A DNA stretch of 64,000 bases from Neisseria flavescens (GTDB lineage Bacteria > Pseudomonadota > Gammaproteobacteria > Burkholderiales > Neisseriaceae). Location of the stretch: the NCBI RefSeq assembly GCF_005221285.1, contig NZ_CP039886.1:1364001-1428000 (forward strand), given 5' to 3'. The translations under genes were made by a program, and so were the position numbers. The notes below the pieces were generated by a model that saw only the letters and a program-made list of their open reading frames with translations, searched no databases and had not been told where the DNA came from. Below are positions 9,006 to 17,399 of the stretch, in pieces. Position 1 is the stretch's first letter. Each line of letters starts with the position of its first letter.

Positions 9006-9482
9006 ATGCAAAAAATCCCTTTGACCGTCCGTGGTGCAGAATTGTTGAAACAAGAACTTCAACACCTCAAAAGCGTAGCACGCCCAGAAGTCATCGAAGC
9101 CATCGCTGAAGCACGTTCACACGGCGACTTGTCTGAAAACGCAGAATACGAAGCCGCCAAAGAGCGTCAAGGCTTTATCGAAGGCCGTATCGCCGAGTTG
9201 GAACACAAACTCTCTATGGCGCACATCATCAACCCTGCCGAAATCCATGCCGAAGGCAAAATCGTATTCGGCACAACTGTGACACTGGAAGATTTGGAAA
9301 CCGAAGAACAAGTTACCTACCAAATCGTCGGTGAAGATGAAGCAGACATTAAAGAACGCAAAATCTACGTTGGCTCCCCAATTGCCCGCGCCCTGATCGG
9401 CAAAGAAGAAGGCGACGTTGCAGAAGTTCAAGCACCCGGCGGCGTACGTGAATATGACATTATTGCCGTGCAATATATTTAA
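9006..9482 (+). CDS. greA: Transcription elongation factor GreA
   Basis: The 158-residue protein has the N-terminal coiled coil with the acidic tip LSENAEYEAAKERQ, which enters the RNA polymerase secondary channel and stimulates transcript cleavage. The C-terminal FKBP-like domain ends with SPIARALIGKEEGDVAEV and a short PGG loop. I chose ATG 9006, preceded by GGAGA at five bases; ATG 8994 would place that ribosome site inside the gene. It is followed by a DUS hairpin and appears monocistronic. Confidence 0.97.
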   Translation: MQKIPLTVRGAELLKQELQHLKSVARPEVIEAIAEARSHGDLSENAEYEAAKERQGFIEGRIAELEHKLSMAHIINPAEIHAEGKIVFGTTVTLEDLETEEQVTYQIVGEDEADIKERKIYVGSPIARALIGKEEGDVAEVQAPGGVREYDIIAVQYI

Positions 9483-9488
9483 ATAAAC

Positions 9489-9524
9489 AAAAGGCCGTCT
9501 GAAAACATTTTCAGACGGCCTTTT
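9489..9524. terminator. DUS inverted-pair terminator after greA
   Basis: AAAAGGCCGTCTGAAAA and TTTTCAGACGGCCTTTT form a nearly perfect hairpin with flanking A and T runs, seven bases after greA. It can work on both strands. Confidence 0.88.
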
Positions 9525-9580
9525 GTTGTACCTAAAAACACCATAATTAAAGAAAGTGAAATCTTCCCAGGAGAAGCATA

Positions 9581-10009
9581 ATGAATCTACTGTACAAAAT
9601 TATCCAAACTGCTGCCACCATGTGGCTCGGTATGCAGCTGACAGCAGGCTATGTTACTGCCCCCATCCTGTTCCGCCTCCTACCAAAAATGCAGGCGGGA
9701 GAAATTGCCGGTATTTTATTTGCCATTACAGCACTATGTGGCTTGGTTATTTTTGGCGCAGCCTATGCCTTTTTCAGAAAACAGCTGGCCTCACTTTCTT
9801 GGTGGATCTTAGTACTTTGGCTACTATTAGCCTGCAACCATCTTTTGGTTACGCCGGTTATCGAAGCACACAAATATGGGCTGGATAACTGGCTGCTGTC
9901 CCTAGTAGGTGGAACATTCGGCGTTTGGCACGGCTTATCCAGTATCATCTTTTTGATTTGTACGATACTGGCAGCCATCTGCGTATGGAAATGGCCCAAA
10001 CCAAACTAA
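9581..10009 (+). CDS. DUF4149-type small membrane protein
   Basis: This 142-residue protein has four hydrophobic helices (about 7-27, 43-66, 74-92 and 112-134) with a short C-terminal KWPKPN tail. The N-terminal MWLGMQLTAGYVTAPILF resembles the DUF4149/TMEM205-like family, whose function is not established. It follows AGGAGAAGC and stands alone between two DUS hairpins. Confidence 0.72.
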   Translation: MNLLYKIIQTAATMWLGMQLTAGYVTAPILFRLLPKMQAGEIAGILFAITALCGLVIFGAAYAFFRKQLASLSWWILVLWLLLACNHLLVTPVIEAHKYGLDNWLLSLVGGTFGVWHGLSSIIFLICTILAAICVWKWPKPN

Positions 10010-10020
10010 TCTGTCTTAAT

Positions 10021-10060
10021 AAAAGGCCGTCTGAAAAGAAGTCTTTCAGACGGCCTTTTA
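10021..10060. terminator. DUS inverted-pair terminator
   Basis: AAAAGGCCGTCTGAAAA and TTTCAGACGGCCTTTT flank a short loop directly after the DUF4149 gene, with a T run on the plus strand. Confidence 0.85.
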
Positions 10061-10102
10061 TTTTGGAATCATTAATTCCCCGACTCTTCAAATATAAGCC
10101 AT

Positions 10103-10136
10103 AAAAAAAATGCCCTGCATATTGCAGGGCATTTTT
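10103..10136 (-). terminator. Intrinsic terminator of rmpM
   Basis: ATGCCCTGCA and TGCAGGGCAT form a ten-base stem. On the minus strand it is followed by eight T's (10103-10110). It lies 11 bases past the rmpM stop. Confidence 0.88.
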
Positions 10137-10146
10137 CACAAACCGA

Positions 10147-10908
10147 TTAAGGTTTAGCGTAACCGTGAACGCCATTGTAAGGAGCTGGGATCCAACCTTC
10201 ATCAGAAGCAGGCAATTCGCCTTGACCTTCGATAGTTTGGCCTGGAGCAACTTGACGAGTAACAACGCTGCGGATTTTAACATCAACGCGGCGGTCAGGT
10301 TCGATACAAGCGATAAGAGCAGCACGTTTCTTAGCTTTAGAAACTTTTTTGCCCAGTTTAGCAACTTCAGCTTCACAAGTAGCAGTCATTTGAGCTTGAG
10401 ATTCGCCCAGACCTACTGCAGAGATTTTGCTAGAAGCAACGCCATGACCTACCAAGTAGTTAGCAACTACGTTAGCACGACGCTCAGACAGAGCTTGGTT
10501 GTATTGCTCAGAACCCATGAAGTCAGTGTGACCTTCAACACGTACGGTTTGTACGTCTTTGTTGCTCAGGCGTTGAGCCAAAGCGTCCAGGTTTTCTTGA
10601 GCTTCAGGACGCAGGTTGTCTTTATCGAAGCCGAACAGAGTTTTAGTAGACAGGGAAACAGTTTCATCAACATACTCAGGAGCTTGTTGTACAGGAGCAA
10701 CTGCTTCACGATCACCACATTCAACACGGCCTTGGGTAGCTTTGTCGAAGTAGCTGTTTTTCCAGCATTCGCCGTAGTTGTTACGGACGATTTCTTGAGA
10801 TTTGCTGCTTACGGTGTAACCGTGTTTGGTGTGCGCTTCGCTGGCCATAGCGGTGCCAGAGGCAACCAAGGCAACGAACAATGCGCTTAATTTCAGCTGT
10901 TTGGTCAT
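10147..10908 (-). CDS. rmpM: RmpM, class 4 outer-membrane-associated protein (OmpA family)
   Basis: The 253-residue precursor has a signal peptide cleaved after about residue 22 (SGTAMA). A short N-terminal porin-interaction region with Cys48 and Cys64 follows, and then an OmpA-like peptidoglycan-binding domain (about 85-220) with VEGHTDFMGSEQYNQALSE. RmpM is periplasmic; it contacts porins through its N-terminus and binds diaminopimelate in peptidoglycan, stabilising outer-membrane complexes. A proline- and Gly-rich tail (APGQTIEGQGELP) ends the protein. It is monocistronic with a good ribosome site (GAGGG) and a terminator. Confidence 0.95.
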   Translation of the reverse strand: MTKQLKLSALFVALVASGTAMASEAHTKHGYTVSSKSQEIVRNNYGECWKNSYFDKATQGRVECGDREAVAPVQQAPEYVDETVSLSTKTLFGFDKDNLRPEAQENLDALAQRLSNKDVQTVRVEGHTDFMGSEQYNQALSERRANVVANYLVGHGVASSKISAVGLGESQAQMTATCEAEVAKLGKKVSKAKKRAALIACIEPDRRVDVKIRSVVTRQVAPGQTIEGQGELPASDEGWIPAPYNGVHGYAKP

Positions 10909-11350
10909 TTTATTCCCTCATCAAATTGTTATGCGGCGGACTAGGAAAGCAACCGCTGCAAAGTACCAATATACAGGCCGCAGTATCAAAACAGCGGCAA
11001 ATCGGATATATCAGGTTGCACTATAAAGAAGCGCAAGGCAAACTGTCAATACTCGATGCCTTCAAACAATCATGAAGTGCCTGCTTCCTAGTAGTTAATC
11101 ATGCCGAAAAATCAATCTTGTGTCATTAATTTAGGGTAAAATCAGACAATTCATCCCCCTAAAGTTGTACAAAAACAACAAAACCCCTTTCCCTCATCTT
11201 TCCTGCATCTCCTGTTTTCATATCATTAAAAGATATTTTCATTAAAAACAATCGTTTTCAAAACTCGGAGCAAATCTGGGCAAAATATGTTAAATTACAT
11301 GCCGTTTGTCGCACAAAATCCACAATAACAACGTATTCGGTACTGCTACC
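10909..11350. other. Intergenic region between rmpM and cysB
   Basis: These 442 bases separate divergent genes and hold the promoters of both. I see no gene, no DUS and no strong hairpin. It is AT-rich from 11110, with homopolymer stretches near 11170-11245. No clear regulator binding site can be named. Confidence 0.6.
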
Positions 11351-12301
11351 ATGAAACTGCAACAATTACGTTATGCCCTTGAGGTTTACCGACACAATCT
11401 GAATGTCTCCGAAGCCGCCGATGCGCTTTTCACATCCCAGCCCGGCATTTCCAAACAAATCCGCCTGCTTGAAGAAGAATTGGGTATCCAAATTTTTATC
11501 CGCAGCGGCAAACGTGTGGTTTCCGTTTCACAACCGGGCAAAGCCGTATTAGAGATTTCGGAACGGATTTTGCGTGATGTACAAAACATTAAAAATATCG
11601 GCAGCGAGTTTACCGATCATGACAGCGGCTCGCTGACCATCGCGACAACGCATACCCAGGCGCGTTATGCTTTGCCCAAAATCGTTGCGGAATTTGTCAA
11701 AAACCACCCTAAAGTCAATTTGACCATCAAACAAGGCAGCCCTTCTGCCATTGCGCAAATGGTCAGCAGCGGCGAAGCTGATTTGGCAATTATTACTGAA
11801 CGCATTGACGATCATCCTGAATTGGGCAAACTGCCCTGCTACGAATGGAACCATGCCGTCATTGTTCCGCACGACCACCCTCTTTTAGACTGCCGCAATC
11901 CTGTAAGCCTTGAAGATTTAGCTTCTTTTCCGCTGGTTACTTACGAATTTGCTTTTAATTCCGGCAGCAGCATCGCGCGTACATTTAATAAAGCGCATAT
12001 TGAGCAACCTGATGTTGCCTTATCGGCTGCCGATACGGATGTACTGAAGACGTATGTCCGCTTAGGCTTGGGCGTTGGTTTGATGGCTAAAATGGCGTAC
12101 GATCCCGTTGTCGATCAAGATTTACAGCTTATTGATGCGGCACACTTATTTGAACCGTCGCCTACTTGGATAGCCTTACGCACCGATACCTATCTGCGTG
12201 GTTACGCGTATGACTTTATCCAGATGTTTGCACCGAAACTGACCAGAGAAGTAGTTGACCGTATTCTGTACACGCCGGTTGTTGAAGACTTTTCAATTTA
12301 A
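11351..12301 (+). CDS. cysB: CysB-like LysR-type transcriptional regulator
   Basis: The 316-residue protein begins MKLQQLRYALEVYRHNLNVS and has the LysR winged helix (SEAADALFTSQPGISKQIR) at residues 20-40, then a periplasmic-binding-protein-like effector domain from about 90. The first residues and the LNVSEAADALFTSQPG helix are characteristic of CysB/Cbl, activators of sulfate assimilation that sense N-acetylserine or O-acetylserine. ATG 11351 is chosen because the protein then aligns with CysB; an upstream start at 11306 would add 15 unrelated residues. Its terminator hairpin has been split by the insertion sequence at 12371. Confidence 0.88.
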   Translation: MKLQQLRYALEVYRHNLNVSEAADALFTSQPGISKQIRLLEEELGIQIFIRSGKRVVSVSQPGKAVLEISERILRDVQNIKNIGSEFTDHDSGSLTIATTHTQARYALPKIVAEFVKNHPKVNLTIKQGSPSAIAQMVSSGEADLAIITERIDDHPELGKLPCYEWNHAVIVPHDHPLLDCRNPVSLEDLASFPLVTYEFAFNSGSSIARTFNKAHIEQPDVALSAADTDVLKTYVRLGLGVGLMAKMAYDPVVDQDLQLIDAAHLFEPSPTWIALRTDTYLRGYAYDFIQMFAPKLTREVVDRILYTPVVEDFSI

Positions 12302-12429
12302 TATCTGACTATCACTTTCGCAACTTAACAATTATTCTTTAATTCTTGTTAAAAAGGCCGTCTGAAATATTGAACTGCACCCCAAAAGTTGGACACCCCC
12401 CCCTCCAACTCACAAGGTGCAGTTTTTTT

Positions 12430-12780
12430 ATGAGCAAATATACATTACACTTCAAATACCAAGCCGTACTCCACTACCTGCACATACGCAGTCAACAGCG
12501 TACCGCAGACCACTACGGCATTTCCCGAACCAACCTGCGACGATGGATACGCGCCTATCAAGAAGGCGGCATCGGCGCACTCGAACATCCCCAATCCAAA
12601 ACCATGCCCCAACACCGCAAAAACCCCTTCATCGCCGACAAACCCGACCACGAAAAAACACAGGCAGAGCTTATCGAAGAGTTGTGCTATATGCGCGCAA
12701 AGGTTGCCTACCTAAAGGAGTTAAAAGCCCTCAGCAAAAAACAGACCGAAAAGGACAAAGCCAAACCGTCCAAACACTGA
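12430..12780 (+). CDS. IS3-family OrfA (helix-turn-helix protein)
   Basis: The 116-residue protein has a helix-turn-helix (HIRSQQRTADHYGISRTNL) that recognises the element ends, then a leucine-zipper-like C-terminus (EELCYMRAKVAYLKEL). The start ATG 12430 lies shortly inside the left end; longer readings of this frame run across the IS boundary and are not real. AAAAAAC at 12736-12742 is a likely -1 slippage site that joins it to OrfB. Confidence 0.87.
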   Translation: MSKYTLHFKYQAVLHYLHIRSQQRTADHYGISRTNLRRWIRAYQEGGIGALEHPQSKTMPQHRKNPFIADKPDHEKTQAELIEELCYMRAKVAYLKELKALSKKQTEKDKAKPSKH

Positions 12781-13580
12781 GGGCGCAACACCCGCTCAAA
12801 TACCTGCTGCACATCGCAAACCTGCCCAAAAGCAGCTTTTACTACCATCATCAGGACCGACCCGACCCCAATGAAGCCGACAAAGCCCTTATCGCCGAAA
12901 TCTACGAACGGCATAAAGGACGCTACGGGCAAAGGCGCATTGCAGCAGCATTAGGTTGGAACCGCAAAAAAGTGGCGCGGCTGATGAGGCAGCTAGGACT
13001 GAAAGCCCTCATACGGGCAAAAAAAGCCTACCGCCATCCCGCCATGGGCGAAATATCGGAACACCTCCTCAAACGCCGGTTCAAAGCCCGAAAGCCCAAC
13101 GAAAAATGGCTGACCGACGTGACCGAACTCAAAGGAAAGGACGGCAAACTGTACCTCTCGCCGATCTTGGACCTGTTCAACCGCGAAATCATCGCCTACG
13201 CCATGAGCCGCAGAGCCGACAGTGAAATGGTGAAGGAAATGCTCGAAAAAGCGGCACCCCGGCTGACTGATAAAGGAACGATGCTTCATTCGGACCAAGG
13301 TGTGCTGTACCGTACGGCGGGGTATAGGGAATTGCTTGCGGAGTATTTCATGGTTCAAAGCATGTCGCGAAAGGCGAATTGTTGGGACAATGCACCGATG
13401 GAAAGCTTCTTTGCGGTGCTGAAGACGGAGTGTTTCTACCGTGCAGGGGAATTGACGGTGGATGAATTGATGAAACAGATAGATGACTATATGGATTACT
13501 ACAACCGCGAGCGTTGCAGTTTGAAATTGAAAAAGCTGAGTCCTGTCGCATACAGAACCCGGCTTACACAGAGTGCCTGA
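12738..13580 (+). CDS. IS3-family OrfB transposase domain, made by -1 frameshift
   Basis: Counted from the slippage site, the frame gives about 280 residues with an HTH_21-like segment (RYGQRRIAAALGWNRKKVARL). The rve integrase core follows, with the DDE acidic residues in KWLTDVTEL, MLHSDQGVLY and APMESFFAVLKTE. The DDE(35) spacing, the K/R after the Glu and the NCWDNAPMESFF signature are those of IS3 transposases. No stop interrupts it, so the element could be active. It is expressed as an OrfAB fusion by programmed frameshift; I see no good independent start. Confidence 0.88.
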   Translation, partial: KTDRKGQSQTVQTLRAQHPLKYLLHIANLPKSSFYYHHQDRPDPNEADKALIAEIYERHKGRYGQRRIAAALGWNRKKVARLMRQLGLKALIRAKKAYRHPAMGEISEHLLKRRFKARKPNEKWLTDVTELKGKDGKLYLSPILDLFNREIIAYAMSRRADSEMVKEMLEKAAPRLTDKGTMLHSDQGVLYRTAGYRELLAEYFMVQSMSRKANCWDNAPMESFFAVLKTECFYRAGELTVDELMKQIDDYMDYYNRERCSLKLKKLSPVAYRTRLTQSA

Positions 13581-13641
13581 ATAGGCTTTTATGAGTGTCC
13601 AAGATTTGGGGGCCAGTTCAATATTTCAGACGGCCTAAGAT

Positions 13642-14376
13642 TCAGATAGCATGCGAACAACCGGAAACCATTTTCTTCAAAGTTGTCGCATCTAAGATTT
13701 TGATGTGCTTGTGTTCAACCGAAATCAAGCCTTCATGATGGAATTTAGACAAGGTGCGGCTGACTGTTTCCAGCTTCAGCCCCAAATAGCTGCCGATTTC
13801 CTCACGCGACATCCGTAAGATAAAATCATTGGCGGCAAAACCTCGTGAATAGAGACGCTGAGACAGGTTAAGCAAGAATGCTGCCAATCGCTCTTCAGCA
13901 CGCATATTGCCCAAAAGCAACATAACACCCTGATCTCGGACAATTTCACGGCTCATCAGGCGAAAAAAGTGAGAGCGGAGGCTGGGAATATCCTGACCGA
14001 GTTCTTCAATATGTGTAAACGGAAGCTCGCATACTTCGCTGTCTTCCAAAGCCACAGCATCACAGCTGTGAATATGGGAACAAATCCCATCCATACCGAT
14101 CAGCTCGCCCGACATAAAAAAGCCGGTTACCTGATCTCGTCCATCTTGGCTGGCGACTGTTGTCTTAAAAAAACCCGCACGGATGGCAAACAAAGAGGTA
14201 AACGGCTCGCCGGCACGGAACAGGTATTCACCTTTTTTCAGACGGCGGCTTTGACGAATAACCGCGTCCAGTTGTGAAAATTCGTTAGGCATCAGTCCGA
14301 CAGGCAAACACAGTTCACGTAAAGAACATGTGGAACACAAGGTTTTCATTTGATGTGTTGCATTGTGTGTAGCCAT
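13642..14376 (-). CDS. fnr: FNR, oxygen-sensing CRP/FNR-family regulator
   Basis: The 244-residue protein carries the four iron-sulfur ligands Cys14, Cys17, Cys23 and Cys116 (the last in SEVCELPF). A cyclic-nucleotide-like beta roll follows, and a helix-turn-helix near 195-215 (SREEIGSYLGLKLETVSRTL) with the FNR recognition residues E--SR. Without oxygen the [4Fe-4S] form dimerises and activates denitrification and fermentation genes. It is divergent from hemN, with an FNR-like site between them. Its downstream DUS hairpin was disrupted by the IS3 element. Confidence 0.96.
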   Translation of the reverse strand: MATHNATHQMKTLCSTCSLRELCLPVGLMPNEFSQLDAVIRQSRRLKKGEYLFRAGEPFTSLFAIRAGFFKTTVASQDGRDQVTGFFMSGELIGMDGICSHIHSCDAVALEDSEVCELPFTHIEELGQDIPSLRSHFFRLMSREIVRDQGVMLLLGNMRAEERLAAFLLNLSQRLYSRGFAANDFILRMSREEIGSYLGLKLETVSRTLSKFHHEGLISVEHKHIKILDATTLKKMVSGCSHAI

Positions 14377-14430
14377 AACGCACCTTTAATTTGCTTAATT
14401 CTCTCAATCCCTGATTAAGCCGAATAACTA

Positions 14431-14444
14431 TTGACCCATGTCAA
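14431..14444. promoter_or_regulatory. FNR-box-like site between fnr and hemN
   Basis: TTGACCCATGTCAA is a perfect palindrome of the TTGAT-N4-ATCAA type with one change per half. It overlaps a TTGACA that could be the -35 of fnr on the minus strand, which suits negative autoregulation. It is about 100 bases before hemN. Confidence 0.6.
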
Positions 14445-14538
14445 AGTCGGCATATCATTATGAGGCATTCTACCAAACTATCGAAATTTTGACTAAAATT
14501 TTCCCTAATTTACCTACTTTATACTACAAGCCCCTACC

Positions 14539-15960
14539 ATGAAAATCATCCCCATCTCAAATAACACCAACACAAACAATGAATTACCGGAATTTGACCG
14601 TGAATTGATTGCCAGTTTGCCATCAAGCGGTCCCCGTTATACATCCTATCCGACTGCCGACCGCTTCCATGAAGGCTTTAAAGAAGCCGAATATATCCAA
14701 GCTTTAAGCCTACGCAACATGGGTGCGCTCAATAAACCCCTTTCGCTCTACATTCACATTCCTTTCTGCAATACCATCTGCTACTACTGCGGCTGCAACA
14801 AAATCATTACCAAAGACAAAAGCCGTGCCGATGCCTATATCCAGTATCTGGAAAAAGAAATGGAATTGCTGGCGCCGCATTTGGGCGGAAGACACCAGCT
14901 TGCGCAGCTCCACTTCGGCGGCGGTACGCCCACATTCCTGAGCGACGACCAACTCGAACGCGTCTTCGACATGATTTGTAAATACTTCCAGCTGATTCCC
15001 AACGGCGAATACTCCATCGAAATCGACCCGCGCAAAGTCAGCCGCGAAACCGTCCTCAAACTGGGCAAACTCGGCTTCAACCGCATGAGTGTCGGTATTC
15101 AAGACTTTGACCCTAAAGTGCAGGAAGCCGTCAACCGCATTCAAAGTTACGAAGAAACCAAAGAAGTGATTGATGCCGCGCGTGAAGCCGGGTTTAAATC
15201 GGTTAGTGTCGATTTGATTTACGGCCTGCCACACCAAAACACCGAAAGCATCAAGACTACCATCGACACGGTCTTGTCCCTCAATCCCGACCGCCTCGCC
15301 CTTTACCACTACGCCCACCTGCCGCATATCTTCAAACCGCAACGCCGTATCGACACCAATGTCGTACCCGGCAGCGAAGAAAAACTCGATATGCTGCAAT
15401 ATTGCGTTCAAACCCTGACCGAGCGCGGCTATGTCTTCATCGGTATGGACCACTTTGCCAAACCTGACGACGAACTCTCCATCGCCCTCAAAGAAGGCTT
15501 CCTGCAACGCAATTTCCAAGGCTACTCAACCTATGCCGACTGCGATTTGGTGGCAATCGGCGTGTCCTCTATCGGCAAAATCGGCAGCACCTACTCTCAA
15601 AACGAGCGCGACATCGATGCCTATTACGCCGCTCTTGATGCCGGACATCTGCCGATTATGCGCGGCTACCAGCTTAACCAAGACGATATCCTGCGCCGCA
15701 ACATCATTCAGGATTTGATGTGCCGCTTCTCGCTTGATTATCAAATTTACGAAAGCGTGTTCGGCATTCCGTTTAGCCGCTATTTTGCAGCCGAACTGGA
15801 AGATATGAAGCAACTGGAAACCCTCGGCCTGGTCCGTCTCAAACCGCACAGTCTGACCGTTACGCCGAAGGGCCGTTTCCTGATCCGCAATATCGCCATG
15901 GTGTTCGACTACCATTTGCGCCATAAAGAAACCAAAGCCAAATACTCGCAAACTGTGTAA
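14539..15960 (+). CDS. hemN: Oxygen-independent coproporphyrinogen III oxidase HemN
   Basis: The 473-residue radical-SAM enzyme decarboxylates coproporphyrinogen III to protoporphyrinogen IX when oxygen is low. The cluster-binding cysteines are Cys77, Cys81 and Cys84 in CNTICYYCGC (CX3CX2C), with the extra Cys86 typical of HemN. The N-terminal SGPRYTSYPTADRF, the GGGTP motif and the C-terminal HemN domain (about 370-450) are present. The gene is divergent from fnr, which fits control by oxygen. The first 15 residues are Asn-rich and variable. Confidence 0.95.
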   Translation: MKIIPISNNTNTNNELPEFDRELIASLPSSGPRYTSYPTADRFHEGFKEAEYIQALSLRNMGALNKPLSLYIHIPFCNTICYYCGCNKIITKDKSRADAYIQYLEKEMELLAPHLGGRHQLAQLHFGGGTPTFLSDDQLERVFDMICKYFQLIPNGEYSIEIDPRKVSRETVLKLGKLGFNRMSVGIQDFDPKVQEAVNRIQSYEETKEVIDAAREAGFKSVSVDLIYGLPHQNTESIKTTIDTVLSLNPDRLALYHYAHLPHIFKPQRRIDTNVVPGSEEKLDMLQYCVQTLTERGYVFIGMDHFAKPDDELSIALKEGFLQRNFQGYSTYADCDLVAIGVSSIGKIGSTYSQNERDIDAYYAALDAGHLPIMRGYQLNQDDILRRNIIQDLMCRFSLDYQIYESVFGIPFSRYFAAELEDMKQLETLGLVRLKPHSLTVTPKGRFLIRNIAMVFDYHLRHKETKAKYSQTV

Positions 15961-15966
15961 ACACTT

Positions 15967-16010
15967 AGGCCGTCTGAACATATATGCTATATTTCAGACG
16001 GCCTTTTTTC
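15967..16010. terminator. DUS inverted-pair terminator after hemN
   Basis: AGGCCGTCTGAA and TTCAGACGGCCT pair around an AT-rich loop, followed by six T's, immediately past hemN. Confidence 0.85.
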
Positions 16011-16029
16011 ACATTAAAAGCAACACAAA

Positions 16030-16275
16030 ATGGAACAACCCGATTTCTTCCCCATCCCCAGTCCCTGTATAGGTGTCTGTGAAGCTAATGCCAAAGGTTA
16101 TTGCAAAGGCTGTCTGCGCAGTCGGGAAGAGCGCTTGTACTGGCTCCAGATGACCGACAGCCAAAAGCACCAAGTCATGCACCTTCTGTCCCTCAGGAAG
16201 GCCAAAATCCGCAACCGCAAACTGGAAAAAACTGAAACGGGCGAACATCCGGTTCAAAACCTGCTCGATTTCTAA
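16030..16275 (+). CDS. DUF1289 small cysteine-rich protein
   Basis: The 81-residue protein has the DUF1289 pattern CIGVCEANAKGYCKGCLRS, with four closely spaced cysteines that probably bind zinc or a cluster, followed by an EERLYW helix. The family has no established function. It is 38 bases upstream of the TraB/GumN gene and may share its transcript. Confidence 0.82.
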   Translation: MEQPDFFPIPSPCIGVCEANAKGYCKGCLRSREERLYWLQMTDSQKHQVMHLLSLRKAKIRNRKLEKTETGEHPVQNLLDF

Positions 16276-16313
16276 ATTGCCCTTGCCTACCGCACACCAC
16301 AATAAGGAAAAAT

Positions 16314-17300
16314 ATGAAAAAACTGCTCGCCTGCCTGCTTGTGCCATTGACCGCCCTTGCTTTGGGTGCCTGCAAACCCGCCGCAACTTCACCCGAAAGT
16401 AAATCTGCCGAACTTAATTGGCAGCAGCCTAAACTGACCAGCAATGTTTGGAAAATCAGCAAAGAAGGCCAACCCGATTCCTACCTGCTCGGCACCATCC
16501 ACATGGGACGAACCAATCAAACCTTGTCTTCCGATGCAGTCAAACTGTTGCAATCCACCGACCAATTGACGACAGAAGTTGACCCACTGCCGGACAGCAG
16601 TCCGGAAACGAAAAAAATGTATCAAAAATACTTCAAAGAAGTCATGAGTACCGAACCGCTCAGCCGCAAGCTCGGCAAAACAGATTTCCGTCTTTTACAA
16701 GAAATCTATTCACAAAATGAAGAAAGCCGGCCCATTGCCCAATTTGCCGACAAACTCCATCCGTGGGCCGCATTCATTTTTGCCGGCAGTACATTTTCCA
16801 AAGGGTATAGCTCAGAAACCGGTGCAGATATGTTGCTGACCAACGCGGCCGCCGACATCAATAAGCCGCGTGGTTCATTGGAAAGTTTGGACGATGTTAC
16901 CGCGATCTTCAAAGCCCAGCCTGAAGAAACCATGCTCAACTTTCTGAAAGCCAGTATTAAAACCAATAAAGAAGAAACCGAAGATATCAAAAAACTCCAT
17001 CAAGCCTATTCAGACGGCCGCTTTGAAGAACTCATTCCACTTTTGGAAGAAACCGAACAACGCACCCTCAAACTTGTTGATACCAAATACGCCAAAGCCA
17101 TGTCCGATTGGCTGAAAAACGACCTCCTGATCCGCCGCAACTTGGCATGGCTGCCTGAAATCCGCAAGCAATCTGCCAAACAAAGCACCCTCTTTGCTGT
17201 CGGTATTGCCCATTTACCCAGCGAAAAAGGCTTAATCGAACTATTGCGTCAAGAAGGCTATCAAGTAACGCCCGAACCCAAAGTCCTGATTTGGCAATAA
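16314..17300 (+). CDS. TraB/GumN-family lipoprotein
   Basis: The 328-residue precursor has a lipoprotein signal with lipobox LGAC (Cys19). The mature part shows the family signatures YLLGTIHMGR near the start and the C-terminal FAVGIAHLPSEKGLIELLRQEGY. TraB/GumN proteins carry paired GX2H motifs reminiscent of Tiki-type metalloproteases; the bacterial substrates are unknown. It probably sits on the inner leaflet of the outer membrane. It follows AAGGAAAAAT. Confidence 0.85.
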   Translation: MKKLLACLLVPLTALALGACKPAATSPESKSAELNWQQPKLTSNVWKISKEGQPDSYLLGTIHMGRTNQTLSSDAVKLLQSTDQLTTEVDPLPDSSPETKKMYQKYFKEVMSTEPLSRKLGKTDFRLLQEIYSQNEESRPIAQFADKLHPWAAFIFAGSTFSKGYSSETGADMLLTNAAADINKPRGSLESLDDVTAIFKAQPEETMLNFLKASIKTNKEETEDIKKLHQAYSDGRFEELIPLLEETEQRTLKLVDTKYAKAMSDWLKNDLLIRRNLAWLPEIRKQSAKQSTLFAVGIAHLPSEKGLIELLRQEGYQVTPEPKVLIWQ

Positions 17301-17318
17301 ACCCCAATCAAACGACAA

Positions 17319-17356
17319 GGCCGTCTGAAAGTCTTTCTTTCAGACGGCCTTTATTT
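17319..17356. terminator. DUS inverted-pair terminator between convergent genes
   Basis: AGGCCGTCTGAAAG and CTTTCAGACGGCCTTTATTT form a long stem. It sits between the TraB/GumN gene and the end of argF on the opposite strand and can serve both. Confidence 0.87.
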
Positions 17357-17399
17357 AATCTCTATTAAATGAAGCAGTAAACAATGTTGAGCGAAAAAC

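Larger units (their letters stand above)
12371..13620 (+). mobile_element. IS3-family insertion sequence
   Basis: This 1250-bp element starts TGAACTG and ends CAGTTCA, with imperfect inverted ends that include CCCCAAAAGTTGGAC on the left and GTCCAAGATTTGGGGG on the right. It is flanked by the direct repeat ATAT (12367-12370 and 13621-13624), the duplicated target. It carries orfA and orfB in the -1 arrangement of the IS3 family. It sits in the loop of a DUS inverted pair, with one arm at 12357-12366 and the other at 13625-13634. Confidence 0.93.

Noticed and set aside
11306..11350. Longer start of cysB
   Set aside because: CysB proteins begin MKLQQLRY; the 15 extra codons look non-coding.
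12346..12429. Upstream extension of IS3 OrfA
   Set aside because: It would begin outside the insertion sequence, in the disrupted host terminator.
12417..12737. Upstream part of the OrfB frame
   Set aside because: It is the wrong-frame reading of orfA; OrfB is reached by a -1 shift.
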